A stretch of 64,000 nt of DNA from Fibrobacter sp. UWB4 (GCF_002210345.1 NZ_MWQI01000003.1:287279-351278); one strand, 5' to 3'; numbered from the stretch's first letter, positions 7,880 to 17,171 are shown. Numbers and translations are program-made. Notes: generated from the sequence alone by a model not told the origin.

Positions 7880-9316
7880 TTGAAGCTTATGTCAAAGATT
7901 TTTTTGTTTATTCCTCCTGTAATTGCCGCTTTTTTACCATTTTTAGCATTCAATTTTTTTGATACTCCTCAGTCACATGGTTTTATTTCGGCTGAAGTTC
8001 TTTTTCTTGTTGCGATGGTAGCTCTTCCTCAAGGGAAACTATTGTACAAATTACCGTTCTTTTTTGTTCTCGTGTTATTTGGAATATGGCAGGGGACAGA
8101 AGATTGTTATGCTTATTCGATAACTATTGCAATTCTTTTGCTGATTTCGGTATTTCTTCCTCGTAAACGCATTCCCTTACTTTCCTTTTATGGATTGTGT
8201 GTTTTACTTGTTTTTGTTGTAGATTGCGAGAATTTCTTTAATTTTACGTTTTCTCTACATATTTCCGATGTTTGGGGGCTTGCATCTTTTTATTGGTGGG
8301 GACCACTTCTCTTTTTTATTGTTCCTTTATTACATACATTTTTGGTGTTATGGTTTTCGCGTAATTATCTGTGTGAAAGTCGTGTTGAATTGTCACACAA
8401 GACTGTGTTTGTCTTGGTTGCGGCTTCTTTATTGCTGGGGGCAGGAATTGAAAAAATGCAGACTCGACAAAGTGTTTTGGATTTTCCCGTAAAGAAACTG
8501 TATTTCTATAAAATATTTCTTAGACATTTTGAAGATGTAAATTTACTCGATGAAAATATGAAGCAATCTTTTCCGGTTTGGGATGATTCTAAGAATGTTG
8601 TTACAGATTTCAGCCATCCAACTGTTATGATTCTTGTAGAAAGCTGGGGTGTGAAAATGGGCATTCCGTTTACACAAGAATTATTTGCACCGTATGATTC
8701 CGTTTCAAAGAGTTTTGTTGGTCTTAAGGCGCGAAAAGCAGGATATACACAAGGTGCGGAGTATGAAGATTTTGGCTCTCCTGAGAATAAAATTGTTGAA
8801 GAGCCGATTCCTGCTAAATTTAAGAAGATGGGGTTACAAACATGGTATGTTCATGGTTATGATGGTGATTTTTATGATCGTCAAAATAATTATGCGAAAT
8901 TCGGATTTGACAGTTTACTTTTCAAAAAAGATTTAGAATCGTATGGATTGGCAAAATGTCAATATGGTTTTGCTGGTGTTTGTGATTCTTCGATGGTTGG
9001 GTTTCTAGATTCATTACTTTCAGATTCTGAACCCAAATTTATTTATTGGACAACTTTGGATGCCCATACCCCTTATGAATTCGCTGAAAAATTAGAGCCA
9101 TCTTTTAAATGTTCTACAATGAAACTCACGGATCTTGAGTGTATATATTTTACACTACAAGAAAATACAGCAAAACATATCGCATGGCTTGCAAGCCGAC
9201 ATCCTGAATATCGGTTTATTATAAGAGGAGATCATCGCCCTATTGTGAGTTTTAAAGAACGTAAATTTGTTAATTCGTTCTATTCTCGTTGGGTTTCTAT
9301 GGTGGTTGTGAATTAA
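7880..9316 (+). CDS. Sulfatase/LTA-synthase-superfamily membrane protein (paralogue 1)
   Basis: About 478 residues. The N-terminal ~190 residues hold about five membrane segments. The rest is a periplasmic alkaline-phosphatase-superfamily domain with TVMILVESWGVK (metal-binding Glu), AGYTQGAEYEDFG (candidate nucleophile Thr), QTWYVHGYDGDFYDR, YWTTLDAHTPYEF and IIRGDHRPI (metal-binding Asp-His). This is the plan of lipoteichoic acid synthases and phosphoethanolamine or phosphoglycerol transferases. Two paralogues lie at 11489 and 21821, and two of the three sit beside a pilin gene. I infer transfer of a phospho-group to a surface polymer or to pilin itself; substrate unknown. The start is TTG at 7880 or ATG at 7889; no clear ribosome site is seen, and TTG gives an N-terminus matching the paralogues. 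Confidence 0.8.
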   Translation: MKLMSKIFLFIPPVIAAFLPFLAFNFFDTPQSHGFISAEVLFLVAMVALPQGKLLYKLPFFFVLVLFGIWQGTEDCYAYSITIAILLLISVFLPRKRIPLLSFYGLCVLLVFVVDCENFFNFTFSLHISDVWGLASFYWWGPLLFFIVPLLHTFLVLWFSRNYLCESRVELSHKTVFVLVAASLLLGAGIEKMQTRQSVLDFPVKKLYFYKIFLRHFEDVNLLDENMKQSFPVWDDSKNVVTDFSHPTVMILVESWGVKMGIPFTQELFAPYDSVSKSFVGLKARKAGYTQGAEYEDFGSPENKIVEEPIPAKFKKMGLQTWYVHGYDGDFYDRQNNYAKFGFDSLLFKKDLESYGLAKCQYGFAGVCDSSMVGFLDSLLSDSEPKFIYWTTLDAHTPYEFAEKLEPSFKCSTMKLTDLECIYFTLQENTAKHIAWLASRHPEYRFIIRGDHRPIVSFKERKFVNSFYSRWVSMVVVN

Positions 9317-9337
9317 AAAAATATTTCCTGAAGTTCC

Positions 9338-11443
9338 ATGCAAAATTTTTTTCTGTTTCTTTTAGCTATACCTTTTTTCTTTGCCGTAAACCGCTACAAT
9401 GGCATTATTATAGATGGACCGTTGTATGTATTACAGGTTATAAATAGCATGTTCCCTGAACGATTTGTTGGGGATATTGCGTTTGCCTATGGAAATCAGG
9501 ATTCTTTTAGCTTGTTTACGCCTCTTTATAGATTCTTTATTTTGCAATTTGGGGTGGAAGCTGGTTCTCGAATACTTTGTTTTTTGTTGCAGATGGGATT
9601 TGCTTTTGCATGGGCCTTTTGCATAAAAGTGTTTTGGGAAAGATATGCTGATAAAAAACTACTGACATCTGTTGCACTTTGCTTCTTGTGCATGGGAATC
9701 TATGCTTTTGGTATGCCGCTTTCGCAGACGGAATTTTTAAGATTTGTGGAAAGCTATGCTGTTTCTAGACTTGCATCTGTGTTGTTTGGAATTTTAGGGA
9801 TTGCTTTTTTGCTTAAAGATTGCAAGATTAAATCTCTTTTGTTTTTCTTGCTTGGGGCCTTGATGCATCCTCTTATGGCCGGGTGGGGCTTACCTTTATG
9901 GCTGTTTGTGTATTTCCCTGTAACTTTAAAGCCTGTTGTTGTTTTGTCATTTTTGCTGCCTTTTTCTGCATTTATAGGGAAAGGTGTTTTGAATTTTTAT
10001 CCCGAAGGCTGGCTTACAAGACCGTTTAATTTTGCACCTTCGTATGATGATATTGCTCAATTTGTTATTTATTCAGCTTTCTTTGGAATTTTTGTAGGGC
10101 GAATGGTCCTGGATGATTTCCTTAAAAAGTTTGCTCAAGCGGTTGCTGTTGTTGTCGGTATCGCTGTTTATTGGTGGATTTGGGGCGGGTTAGCGCATCA
10201 TGTTTTTTTATATCAGGTTCAATGCTTCCGTATAGAATGGATTTGCCAGGTTATAACATTGCCTTTGTTTGTATTGCTTGCATATAGCCGTTATAAGCTG
10301 TATCGGATTTCAAAAAATATTACAACCTATGATTTTGCGTTGGCTGTGTTTGCTTTGGCTCTGTTTTTGCCAATGCATTTGATCGAATTTGCGGTTCTTG
10401 GTCTGGTTCTCGTATTGCGCAAGGAACGTCCGTTGCCGTTGCAACTCTTTCAGATTGTGTTTCTTTTTACGTCTTTGATTGCCTTGTGCTATCAAACGTA
10501 TCTTCAGATGTATTTGGAAGGCTTGCCATTAATTATGTTTCGTAATTTGAGCGATGCTTACCGAGTAGTAAATTCTTTAGTTCTCGCTGAGAGCGTATTG
10601 TCAGTGACAATTGCTGTTTATATGTTTTATAAAAAAAGAATTGAAGTGTCCGTCGCTCTTGTCGCTTTTTGTATTTTCCCTTCGTTTCAATTGTTGCCCT
10701 TGTTTGTTTCCTTTGCATGGATTTCTCCTAAAATAAAAAGATCTTATTTCGTTTTACTGAGTCTTGTTGCAATTGCAGAGGGTGCTTTAAATGGTGGTGG
10801 TCGCCTTACTCTAATGCCGATTCCTGGGCCGTTTGTGTTAGTGCTTATTCTATGGGGCGTTTTCTCGTTCTGTATTATTGCCCAACGAAAATTTAAGTTG
10901 AGTATAGCCCCGATTTTATTTTTTATTATTACTTGTTTGCTTGTTGCGTTTTGTCGTTGGGATGCTCGCCCAGAAGAAATGGTTGTTTCTGAAAAACAAA
11001 TGGATTCTTTTGTGAATTACGATATATTTGAACATCATCCTGAAATAAATGATCGTGGCAAAGTCTTTTATTATGTAAAAGGTTTTGCTGTTGCAATGCC
11101 CAGATTGCAGTTTTTGAATGGTGGTTATTATGATGAAAATAGTTTAACGGGGGCGGTATTTTTCGAAAAACAGTATCGTGAAGGAAACCGCCGCCGCAAT
11201 AATCTTTTGTTGAAAAATGATAAAGGGGTGCAGTCTGATTATGCACAATACAGAAATTTTGCAGGTTCATTCCTTTCACAAAGAGATTCGCTACTTGACC
11301 GTGTAAGCTATTTGTGTGGGAAAGGCGAAATAACTCATGTCGTGAGCGATTGCGATTTGCCGAATGTTGTGTTGGATTCTATACCGTTAGATGTAATGCA
11401 GAAAAAAGCGTATTTGTATTCGTGTGAAAAAAAGATGAAGTAA
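9338..11443 (+). CDS. Large polytopic membrane protein, GT-C-like, function unknown
   Basis: A 701-residue protein made almost entirely of hydrophobic segments (a dozen or more), with a polar C-terminal tail of ~150 residues (from ~residue 545) that is probably periplasmic. An acidic residue in the first loop (IIIDGPLYVLQ) and the overall plan recall GT-C-fold glycosyltransferases and DUF6798-like proteins. I do not recognise a specific family. It starts 21 bp after the first sulfatase-like gene and is followed 45 bp later by the second, so the three are probably cotranscribed. Position near a pilin gene suggests a role in building or attaching a surface glycan, which is inference only. Confidence 0.7.
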   Translation: MQNFFLFLLAIPFFFAVNRYNGIIIDGPLYVLQVINSMFPERFVGDIAFAYGNQDSFSLFTPLYRFFILQFGVEAGSRILCFLLQMGFAFAWAFCIKVFWERYADKKLLTSVALCFLCMGIYAFGMPLSQTEFLRFVESYAVSRLASVLFGILGIAFLLKDCKIKSLLFFLLGALMHPLMAGWGLPLWLFVYFPVTLKPVVVLSFLLPFSAFIGKGVLNFYPEGWLTRPFNFAPSYDDIAQFVIYSAFFGIFVGRMVLDDFLKKFAQAVAVVVGIAVYWWIWGGLAHHVFLYQVQCFRIEWICQVITLPLFVLLAYSRYKLYRISKNITTYDFALAVFALALFLPMHLIEFAVLGLVLVLRKERPLPLQLFQIVFLFTSLIALCYQTYLQMYLEGLPLIMFRNLSDAYRVVNSLVLAESVLSVTIAVYMFYKKRIEVSVALVAFCIFPSFQLLPLFVSFAWISPKIKRSYFVLLSLVAIAEGALNGGGRLTLMPIPGPFVLVLILWGVFSFCIIAQRKFKLSIAPILFFIITCLLVAFCRWDARPEEMVVSEKQMDSFVNYDIFEHHPEINDRGKVFYYVKGFAVAMPRLQFLNGGYYDENSLTGAVFFEKQYREGNRRRNNLLLKNDKGVQSDYAQYRNFAGSFLSQRDSLLDRVSYLCGKGEITHVVSDCDLPNVVLDSIPLDVMQKKAYLYSCEKKMK

Positions 11444-11488
11444 AAGAGGAAAAAATGATTTGTAAGGTAAAACATTTTTTTTGAACTG

Positions 11489-12967
11489 TTGAAAAAGAAT
11501 AACTTATCTGTAATGTTGATTTCTCCGTTTATTGCGGCCGCATTTCCGTATTTTGCATCTGAAATGTGCAATACGCCGAATCAAGGTGTATTTTCGCTAG
11601 ATGTTTTGCTATTGCTCTTTTTATTTGCTTTGCCTAGGAAATCTATCGTCTGGAATAGTGTTTGGATTCTGGTGTTGTTTGCCGTGTCTTTTTATTACGA
11701 GAATACATTTCAGGTTTCTTGTGGCTTAATCCATTTTGATCAGTGGTCTGATTTTTATACGTTTGGCTTATGGTTAGTGTTCCTTCTAATAATTAATTTT
11801 ATACCAGAGCGAAAAAAAATTAATATAGCTGCCTTTGCCTTGTTTTCGTCAATCCTAATCTTAATGGATTGGTCTCATTTGTTCTTTGTATCATTCAATA
11901 TGACTTTGGTGGAATTGTTTAATATCTCTAAGTTCTTTATTTGGGGGCTGTTGTTGTTTATATTAGTTCCTGTTTTACAAACAGTATTGACAACGGTCAT
12001 GGCTCGAAGCTGCTTTGTAAAGTCAAATAACAATGAATATAGAATTTTTTGTATAGCCGTTCTTTTGGTGGTTCTGTTGTTTAACTGGTTATTTTCCAGT
12101 GCTTTCATGGGGCGAGTTCAGTTTCTTAATTTTGGAACTAAGGCCTATTTCAGTATTTTTGATAATGAAAAATATATAAGCGAACAGCATTTCTTGCAGG
12201 AAAATATAAAAGAGGCGTATCCCGTATGCACCGATACTACATTTAAAAATCCAATGAAGAATTACGATAAAATTGTTGTTGTTCTTGCCGAATCTTGGGG
12301 CGTGTCGAAAAATATTCAGCTAGATAGTGCGTTGTTCTCGATTTTTTCTGAAAATAACGTGAATTTTAAAGGGCTTTTAGAAAGAAAAGCCGCTTATACG
12401 CAAGCTGCTGAGTGGGAAGATTTTGGAATGCCAAACGGTGATAAAAACTCGATGACTGTTCCTGAAAGATATCAGGCGGCAGGGTATCAAACATGGTATG
12501 TACACGGATATGATAGCGCTTTCTTTGAACGCGATCAAAGCTATCCAAAATTGGGTTTTGATACATTGTTGTTTAGAGGCGATTTTATAAGAAAGGGATT
12601 GGCTTCATGTAAATATGGATATCCGGGAATCTGTGATTCATCAATGAGTGACTGGCTTTCTTCTTTGCTGAGTAGACCGAATAAAATGTTTGTTTATTGG
12701 ACAACTTTGGACGCCCATTATCCGTATGATCTGCAAAATTTCGAGGTTAGGTCTCCTCTGTGCGATAAGTTTAATTTATCTAAGTGTGAGTGCGTTTTTT
12801 ACACACATCAGGAAATGTCTTTAAAAGCTGTTTCGAATTTAGCTAAAAAATTCCCTGATGTGAAATTTGTTGTTCACGGAGATCACCGTCCCATGGCTAC
12901 CATAGGAACAAAAGATTTGTCCGCAAATTTCTATTATGGTTGGGTGTCTGCAATAGATCTTAATTAA
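11489..12967 (+). CDS. Sulfatase/LTA-synthase-superfamily membrane protein (paralogue 2)
   Basis: A 492-residue paralogue of the genes at 7880 and 21821, with the same domain order: about five N-terminal membrane helices, then the periplasmic catalytic domain. Motifs are KIVVVLAESWGV, AAYTQAAEWEDFGMP (candidate nucleophile Thr), QTWYVHGYDSAFFERD, FVYWTTLDAHYPYDL and FVVHGDHRPMA. The TTG start at 11489 aligns with the paralogues' N-termini. Its last codons overlap the converging acyltransferase gene by a few bases. Low GC compared with the third paralogue suggests a different history. Probably a phospho-group transferase acting outside the inner membrane; substrate unknown. Confidence 0.8.
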   Translation: MKKNNLSVMLISPFIAAAFPYFASEMCNTPNQGVFSLDVLLLLFLFALPRKSIVWNSVWILVLFAVSFYYENTFQVSCGLIHFDQWSDFYTFGLWLVFLLIINFIPERKKINIAAFALFSSILILMDWSHLFFVSFNMTLVELFNISKFFIWGLLLFILVPVLQTVLTTVMARSCFVKSNNNEYRIFCIAVLLVVLLFNWLFSSAFMGRVQFLNFGTKAYFSIFDNEKYISEQHFLQENIKEAYPVCTDTTFKNPMKNYDKIVVVLAESWGVSKNIQLDSALFSIFSENNVNFKGLLERKAAYTQAAEWEDFGMPNGDKNSMTVPERYQAAGYQTWYVHGYDSAFFERDQSYPKLGFDTLLFRGDFIRKGLASCKYGYPGICDSSMSDWLSSLLSRPNKMFVYWTTLDAHYPYDLQNFEVRSPLCDKFNLSKCECVFYTHQEMSLKAVSNLAKKFPDVKFVVHGDHRPMATIGTKDLSANFYYGWVSAIDLN

Positions 12968-14004
12968 AAATATTTCTTAAGTTGAAAAATATTTTCACGT
13001 ATAGGTTTTATTTTTAAGAAAACAAATGTGAATGTGATGGCTATTGTTAAACGGCATATGATGAGGAATATGCTGTAATAGTCTATTGGAATAAAATTTG
13101 TCAGGGCCAAAGATTTCCAATTGCAGATTGAAAATTCGAAAGCGTGAACGCAGAATATAATCAAGCTAAATCGCCCGCAGAAAAGAAGGCTTCTCCAAAG
13201 AAATGAATTGCTGGTATAAAGTGCTTTTGTCGAACTATATAACAAGATGATGGCGCCTAAGGCTCCTCCCCAAGCTAGTATATAGTTTACATTGTATTTG
13301 CAAATAGCCATGTTTATTGCGCCTTGATGCCAACTGTATATCCATAGAATCGTTAAGATCGGAATATATTTTTTTGAATATTCTGAATCTAGTACTTTGT
13401 ATTTGTTGGCTATATATCCCGCAAATATAAAACTAGATGCGCATAGACCTTGTGATATGCAATAAGGGATAAAAATGGATTTGTCCAGGAAAATACCTGC
13501 TATTCCTAGAAAGAGAAATGCTAATAAAAGCAGTATGTTGGATTTGATTCTTTTTATAAGGCTGATTGATATTATTCTTGCCCAAAATAGAGCGAGGATG
13601 AACCAAAGAACATCAATGTGACTGCCAATCCATTGGGGAACGACGCTTCCTCTGAATCCAATTAAATGTGTTACGATTGCTTTGTATGATAGCGAACCGT
13701 CAGAATCTTCGTAATTGAGGGCTTCTTTTATAAATGTTGCAATGCAAATACAGGTTGCTGTAAAAATGTATGGAATGATAAGTCTTTTGATGCTTAATGT
13801 TATTTCTTGCCGTAAGGGTCTTATTTTTAGAAAGTATCCAGTAATGAAAAAGAATATAGGGATATGGAATGAGTAAATTATTGGCCTGAGCTTCGTTAAG
13901 TGGCAATGTCCAACGATTACCAAGATTATTGCGATTCCTTTTAGGACATCAAATAATTCATCTCGATTCGTTTCGAATTTTTGTTGACTCAATGACTCTT
14001 CCAT
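12964..14004 (-). CDS. Acyltransferase family 3 (OafA-like) membrane protein
   Basis: A 346-residue protein with about ten membrane helices. The family signature sits at the N-terminus: DVLKGIAIILVIVGHCH, with the catalytic-type His, followed by SFHIPIFFFITGYF. Such enzymes transfer acetyl or other acyl groups from the cytoplasm to sugars on the outer face of the inner membrane. The gene is convergent with and slightly overlaps the second sulfatase-like gene. Its position in the pilin-linked membrane cluster suggests it decorates a surface glycan. A second family member is at 42524. Confidence 0.82.
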   Translation of the reverse strand: MEESLSQQKFETNRDELFDVLKGIAIILVIVGHCHLTKLRPIIYSFHIPIFFFITGYFLKIRPLRQEITLSIKRLIIPYIFTATCICIATFIKEALNYEDSDGSLSYKAIVTHLIGFRGSVVPQWIGSHIDVLWFILALFWARIISISLIKRIKSNILLLLAFLFLGIAGIFLDKSIFIPYCISQGLCASSFIFAGYIANKYKVLDSEYSKKYIPILTILWIYSWHQGAINMAICKYNVNYILAWGGALGAIILLYSSTKALYTSNSFLWRSLLFCGRFSLIIFCVHAFEFSICNWKSLALTNFIPIDYYSIFLIICRLTIAITFTFVFLKIKPIRENIFQLKKYF

Positions 14005-14156
14005 TAAAATACCGTTTCTTTATATGCTGTCGGATATGGAATATAATCTTTTTTATAAAAGAATGACCTGTAAGTAATTCTGTTGCGACTCTTTTCTGTA
14101 ATACTGAGAAAACTGGAAATTTACAAAAAAAGAGGGCCAAAATCTCCGAAAAAAGC

Positions 14157-15197
14157 GTGTTATCTATATGGACGGAGAATGTTTCTTCGTCCGTAAAAGA
14201 TGGAGATTTTAGAGTGGATATAGATGACGAGTGCTTGTTCGAAACATACGACCGTGTAAACGATGTCGAAAGTGCCAGGAAAAAGTTCGAGGGGCAAAAG
14301 TATCTCGATCCTCGGTGTGATCCCGCATTCAGGGCGCTGCTTGACAGCGAAGACGCGCTCATGAACTTTTTGAACGCAATTCTGCATTTTGAAGGCGAAA
14401 ATGCAATTCAGTCGCTGACCTATACGGTTCAACAGGACGAAATTTTCCATCTGCCGGAGCCATACCGAGTCAAGTTCGATATTGGAGCGAGGACCAGAGC
14501 GGGAAAGCGGATTGATGTCGAAATGCAAAAACTCAAGTTGAACGATTACATCGACCGCATGATGATATACAATGCTTTTTTGCTGTTGAGGGCGAAGAAC
14601 GACTACAACAAGGATATAGGCTTTCGGAATATTCCTGACGCAAAAAAGGAAAAGTTCCGTTACAAGTTGCCAGAAATATATTCTATTTGGATCATGGATC
14701 ATCCTGTTCAGTTTATGGAGAATGTTTATCGGGATGAAATCGGTCTTTACAATCAGTCCAGCATCGGCAGGGTTGGCTGCGTTCCAATTTCTGCAAAAAA
14801 TAAGTATATTATTGTAGACCTAACCAAGTTTAATAAGCTGAAAGACAAGCTCGAAACGGACGAGGATCGTTGGCTTTATATCTTGAAGAATGCGGGTTCT
14901 TCAAGCTCGCTGCCGGAATTCGACAATCCGACTTTCGAAGATGCCTTGAGGCGAATTGAATGCGATACGGCAAGCGACGAACTCTTAATCAGGCAGGCGA
15001 ATATGAAAGATTTCCTCTACGCATATAGTGACGCTATTGATGAAAGCTTCGAAAAGGGTGTAGAAAAGCAACGTATTGATGGTGAGAAAAAAAGAGATAA
15101 TGCGATAAAATCGCTGCTATCTCAAAAAGTCGCTCCAGATGTTATTGCAAATGCGTTCGGCATTACTGTTGAACAAGTTCTCGGCATAAAAGAATAG
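14157..15197 (+). CDS. Rpn family PD-(D/E)XK nuclease / putative transposase
   Basis: About 346 residues. The core KYLDPRCDPAFRALLDSEDALMNFLNAIL...VKFDIGARTRAGKRIDVEMQ...YIDRMMIYNAFLL is typical of the PDDEXK_2 / Rpn family; the D...E-x-Q stretch is the probable catalytic centre. Rpn proteins of E. coli are endonucleases that promote RecA-independent recombination, and several act as toxins controlled by a protein made from an internal start in the same gene. The start is uncertain: GTG at 14157 has no good ribosome site. A terminator follows at 15291. Several fragments of this gene are scattered at 16589, 19629 and 20793, next to pilin segments. Confidence 0.8.
   Translation: MLSIWTENVSSSVKDGDFRVDIDDECLFETYDRVNDVESARKKFEGQKYLDPRCDPAFRALLDSEDALMNFLNAILHFEGENAIQSLTYTVQQDEIFHLPEPYRVKFDIGARTRAGKRIDVEMQKLKLNDYIDRMMIYNAFLLLRAKNDYNKDIGFRNIPDAKKEKFRYKLPEIYSIWIMDHPVQFMENVYRDEIGLYNQSSIGRVGCVPISAKNKYIIVDLTKFNKLKDKLETDEDRWLYILKNAGSSSSLPEFDNPTFEDALRRIECDTASDELLIRQANMKDFLYAYSDAIDESFEKGVEKQRIDGEKKRDNAIKSLLSQKVAPDVIANAFGITVEQVLGIKE
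15003..15197 (+). CDS. Possible internal in-frame product of the Rpn gene (RpnS-like antitoxin)
   Basis: An in-frame ATG at 15003 is preceded by AGGCAGGCGA, a good ribosome site, and would yield a 64-residue C-terminal protein starting MKDFLYAYSDAIDESFEKG. In E. coli, short Rpn proteins made this way neutralise the full-length nuclease. Stand-alone ORFs starting with nearly the same residues exist at 16589-16786 (minus strand) and 19690. Their tails differ strongly from this one after FEKG, as seen for the variable ends of short Rpn proteins. Expression from this start is inferred. Confidence 0.45.
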   Translation: MKDFLYAYSDAIDESFEKGVEKQRIDGEKKRDNAIKSLLSQKVAPDVIANAFGITVEQVLGIKE

Positions 15198-15290
15198 TGA
15201 TTGAAATATTTTACGGCGCTTCGTAATGACAGATGGTATAGCAAACATTGCTCGCTCTGCCATTATGGATAGAGACAATGATATGAAAAG

Positions 15291-15318
15291 AGAACTCCAA
15301 TCGGGGTTCTTTTTTTTG
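15291..15318 (+). terminator. Terminator after the Rpn gene
   Basis: AGAACTCC-AATC-GGGGTTCT stem followed by TTTTTTTT. The hairpin core is identical to that after the pilin segment at 16483, so the two loci share this 3' block. Confidence 0.8.
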
Positions 15319-15345
15319 CGTGGATTAGCAATAAACTATAAAATA

Positions 15346-15757
15346 CTACATCATTTCTGCAGCGAATTCTTCTAGTGTTTTTTGCTGTATTATCGGAAAA
15401 TCCACTTGCTTGAGTTCTGCAAAATGAGCATCATTTGTCACAATATAATCGGCCTGACATGCGAAAGCGCAATCAACAAACTTGTTATCGTCGGGATCTT
15501 TTTTTATAAGGTTGAGCTTGAAAAAAGGATCTTTATGGATTACATTCTCAGAAAATTCAAGGACCTTTAAAAACAGGTTTGCAACTAGAGGCGAAGCATG
15601 TGAACCAAGAATTTCTTCATATTCATGCATTATTTCGTTGGAAAGGCATAGCGTATACTCCTCATTTATGAATTTTTCATAAAGGATACACACTATGGCG
15701 TCCTAATATTTGCAAAACGGCGTTTGTATCAATAACGACTTTCAATGATTTATCCAC
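15346..15757 (-). pseudogene. PIN-domain toxin gene broken by a frameshift
   Basis: From a GTG at 15757, overlapping the antitoxin stop, the frame reads VDKSLKVVIDTNAVLQILGRHSV and then hits TGA at 15679-15677. The last codons of that frame overlap a second frame that continues ...VCILYEKFINEEYTLCLSNEIMHEY to a stop at 15346. Joined, the two pieces make a typical PIN toxin (COG1569-like) with the first catalytic Asp in VIDTN, the central Glu, and a C-terminal DPDDNKFVDCA...YIVTNDAHF block holding the remaining acidic residues. One or a few bases are missing at ~15690, so no active protein is expected unless the ribosome shifts. Its antitoxin gene directly upstream is intact. Confidence 0.75.
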
Positions 15758-15971
15758 GATATGGAGTCCGTAGATGTTCAGTTTGCAGTTCGTCAAGTCG
15801 TTTTTGGTCTAATGATCCATCAGTCCACAAGCGGTCCAACTCATTTTCCAAACGCTGTGCATAGAATTTTTTAAGCGTTTTCATTAAGGCGCTAAGTTCC
15901 TCTTCGCTGGAAACGCTGGCAAATGATTTTAATATCAGCATTTGTGCTGGATTTATTTCCGTTAGAGTCAT
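15750..15971 (-). CDS. Antitoxin-like protein paired with the broken PIN gene
   Basis: A 73-residue, charged, helical protein (MTLTEINPAQMLILKSFASV...RLENELDRLWTDGSLDQKRLDELQTEHLRTPYRG). Small helical partners of this kind usually precede PIN toxins. The reading frame of the PIN gene starts inside its last codons (overlap at 15750-15757), the usual layout of a type II toxin-antitoxin operon. No DNA-binding motif is obvious. Confidence 0.65.
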   Translation of the reverse strand: MTLTEINPAQMLILKSFASVSSEEELSALMKTLKKFYAQRLENELDRLWTDGSLDQKRLDELQTEHLRTPYRG

Positions 15972-16089
15972 ATTAAACGCCTTTTTGAGAACTACCCAAT
16001 TCTAATATACATTTTTGAGGCTTTGATGCAATTTTCCCCCAGTGTTCATGAGATTCTATGAAGTCTTTTTCACTCATTTTCCTTAGATT

Positions 16090-16453
16090 CTACGTGAAGT
16101 TGCAGGATGCTTACGCCGCAGAATCCAATAAGCTTGGCACTTGGGCTCTTATCGGCTACACAGCTCCGGGCACCAAAAAGACGGCAAATGAATTTTCTTC
16201 TACCGTTTTCAAATACACCGGTGGTATGAGTGACGCTGTTGAATTGAAGGCTGAAGGTGCCGAAGCTCAAACAGGCGCATGGGTTGCTGAAGCTCTTACA
16301 GCATTAAATGACTGCCCAGAAAAAGCTACATGGTCTATCGCAGTCACTGGCGCAACCACAGGTGTGACTTATGCAAACACCTATTCTAGTGATGATTGCA
16401 AGCCGTTGACTCCGAATTTTGAAAACATCGGTACCAAGGCTGCTAAGGAATAA
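16090..16453 (+). pseudogene. Silent pilin cassette C1 (variable and C-terminal part only)
   Basis: Codes for YVKLQDAYAAESNKLGTWAL through LNDC...DDCKPLTPNFENIGTKAAKE, i.e. the pilin globular domain from residue ~48 of P1 to the end. Leader and hydrophobic helix are absent. A theoretical ATG at 16058 lies in frame, but the residues it adds are not a prepilin signal. The first 21 nt are identical to P1 7421-7441. After this block the sequence diverges in the middle and is again similar at the second Cys and LTPN. The cassette has its own terminator at 16483. It is best read as a donor for gene conversion or as a relic; the shared breakpoint with C2 favours a donor. Confidence 0.75.
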
Positions 16454-16482
16454 TCCGTAATAGCATTACGATTAAAGCTTAA

Positions 16483-16515
16483 AAAGAGAACTCCAATCGG
16501 GGTTCTCTTTTTTTT
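16483..16515 (+). terminator. Terminator after pilin cassette C1
   Basis: 12-bp stem AAAGAGAACTCC / GGGGTTCTCTTT (one G-T pair) with an AATC loop and a long T run. Confidence 0.85.
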
Positions 16516-16588
16516 GCAACCTAGCAACATTTAAAAAAGCCAACTCATTCAAGAGATGGCTTCACACATAAAATTAGTCAAATTACGA

Positions 16589-16786
16589 TTATTTTGCCGC
16601 CTTAGCCGCCATCGTCTTCTGCAGTTCCAATACTTTTTCTTTGGGCAAATGCGAATACTTCACGATTTTTTCAATAGGCACGTTGTCGGCAAGCATATCG
16701 TGTGCAATAGCTTCACGCTCGTTATTCCGCCCCTTTTCAAAGCTTTCGTCAATGGAATCACTATATGCGTAGAGGAAATCTTTCAT
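16589..16786 (-). CDS. Stand-alone Rpn C-terminal segment (short Rpn-like ORF)
   Basis: A 65-residue ORF starting MKDFLYAYSDSIDESFEKGR and ending LELQKTMAAKAAK. The start matches the internal ATG of the Rpn gene (15003); the second half (MLADNVPIEKIVKYSHLPKEKVLELQK) resembles the tail of the remnant at 19690 but not the tail of the full gene nearby. Nothing of the nuclease domain lies upstream. It could be a free short Rpn antitoxin or simply a remnant. An in-frame TTG lies nine bases upstream (16795). Confidence 0.5.
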   Translation of the reverse strand: MKDFLYAYSDSIDESFEKGRNNEREAIAHDMLADNVPIEKIVKYSHLPKEKVLELQKTMAAKAAK

Positions 16787-16940
16787 AGCAAACAAGACCT
16801 CACTTAATCCAAAAGAAAAATAAAAAATGGCTGATTCCTCGTCAATATATCTATCAATCCGTTAAAAGCAGAGGATTAGTATTCAATAGGTTTGCAAAAA
16901 AAAAGACAAAGAATGTATTTTTATTAAAAAGAGGTCTATT

Positions 16941-17171
16941 ATGGCGACAGCAACACTAGAAGAAATGGATGTAGTTGATGCATACGCAGTGCTTATACGT
17001 TCTTTAAGCGACGTTCAAAGGAACGCCTTGATAGAGAGGCTTCTTTTGGATTTGGAACGAGACGAGCATAAAACAAAAAAATCCCTTCGTTCCCTAAAAG
17101 GGATTCTGTCGTCTAACGAGAATTACGACACGCTGCGCACAGAGGCTTTGGATGAAAAATACCGCTTATGA
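16941..17171 (+). CDS. Antitoxin-like protein paired with a truncated PIN gene
   Basis: A 76-residue protein (MATATLEEMDVVDAYAVLIRSL...LSSNENYDTLRTEALDEKYRL) with an amphipathic helical N-terminal half and a C-terminal part typical of partners that wrap a PIN toxin. A ribosome site AAAAAGAGG precedes it. Its stop overlaps the start of the PIN reading frame in ATGA, the usual translational coupling. Confidence 0.65.
   Translation: MATATLEEMDVVDAYAVLIRSLSDVQRNALIERLLLDLERDEHKTKKSLRSLKGILSSNENYDTLRTEALDEKYRL

Noticed and set aside
14157..14160. Rpn gene start fixed at GTG 14157
   Set aside because: No ribosome site and no family match for the first residues, so I list the coordinate but do not claim the start.
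16058..16453. A complete small secreted protein from the ATG at 16058
   Set aside because: The residues before YVKLQD (MKSFSLIFLRF) are not a prepilin leader or a proper signal peptide, and the pilin homology starts abruptly at 16090. A truncated pilin cassette explains the sequence better.
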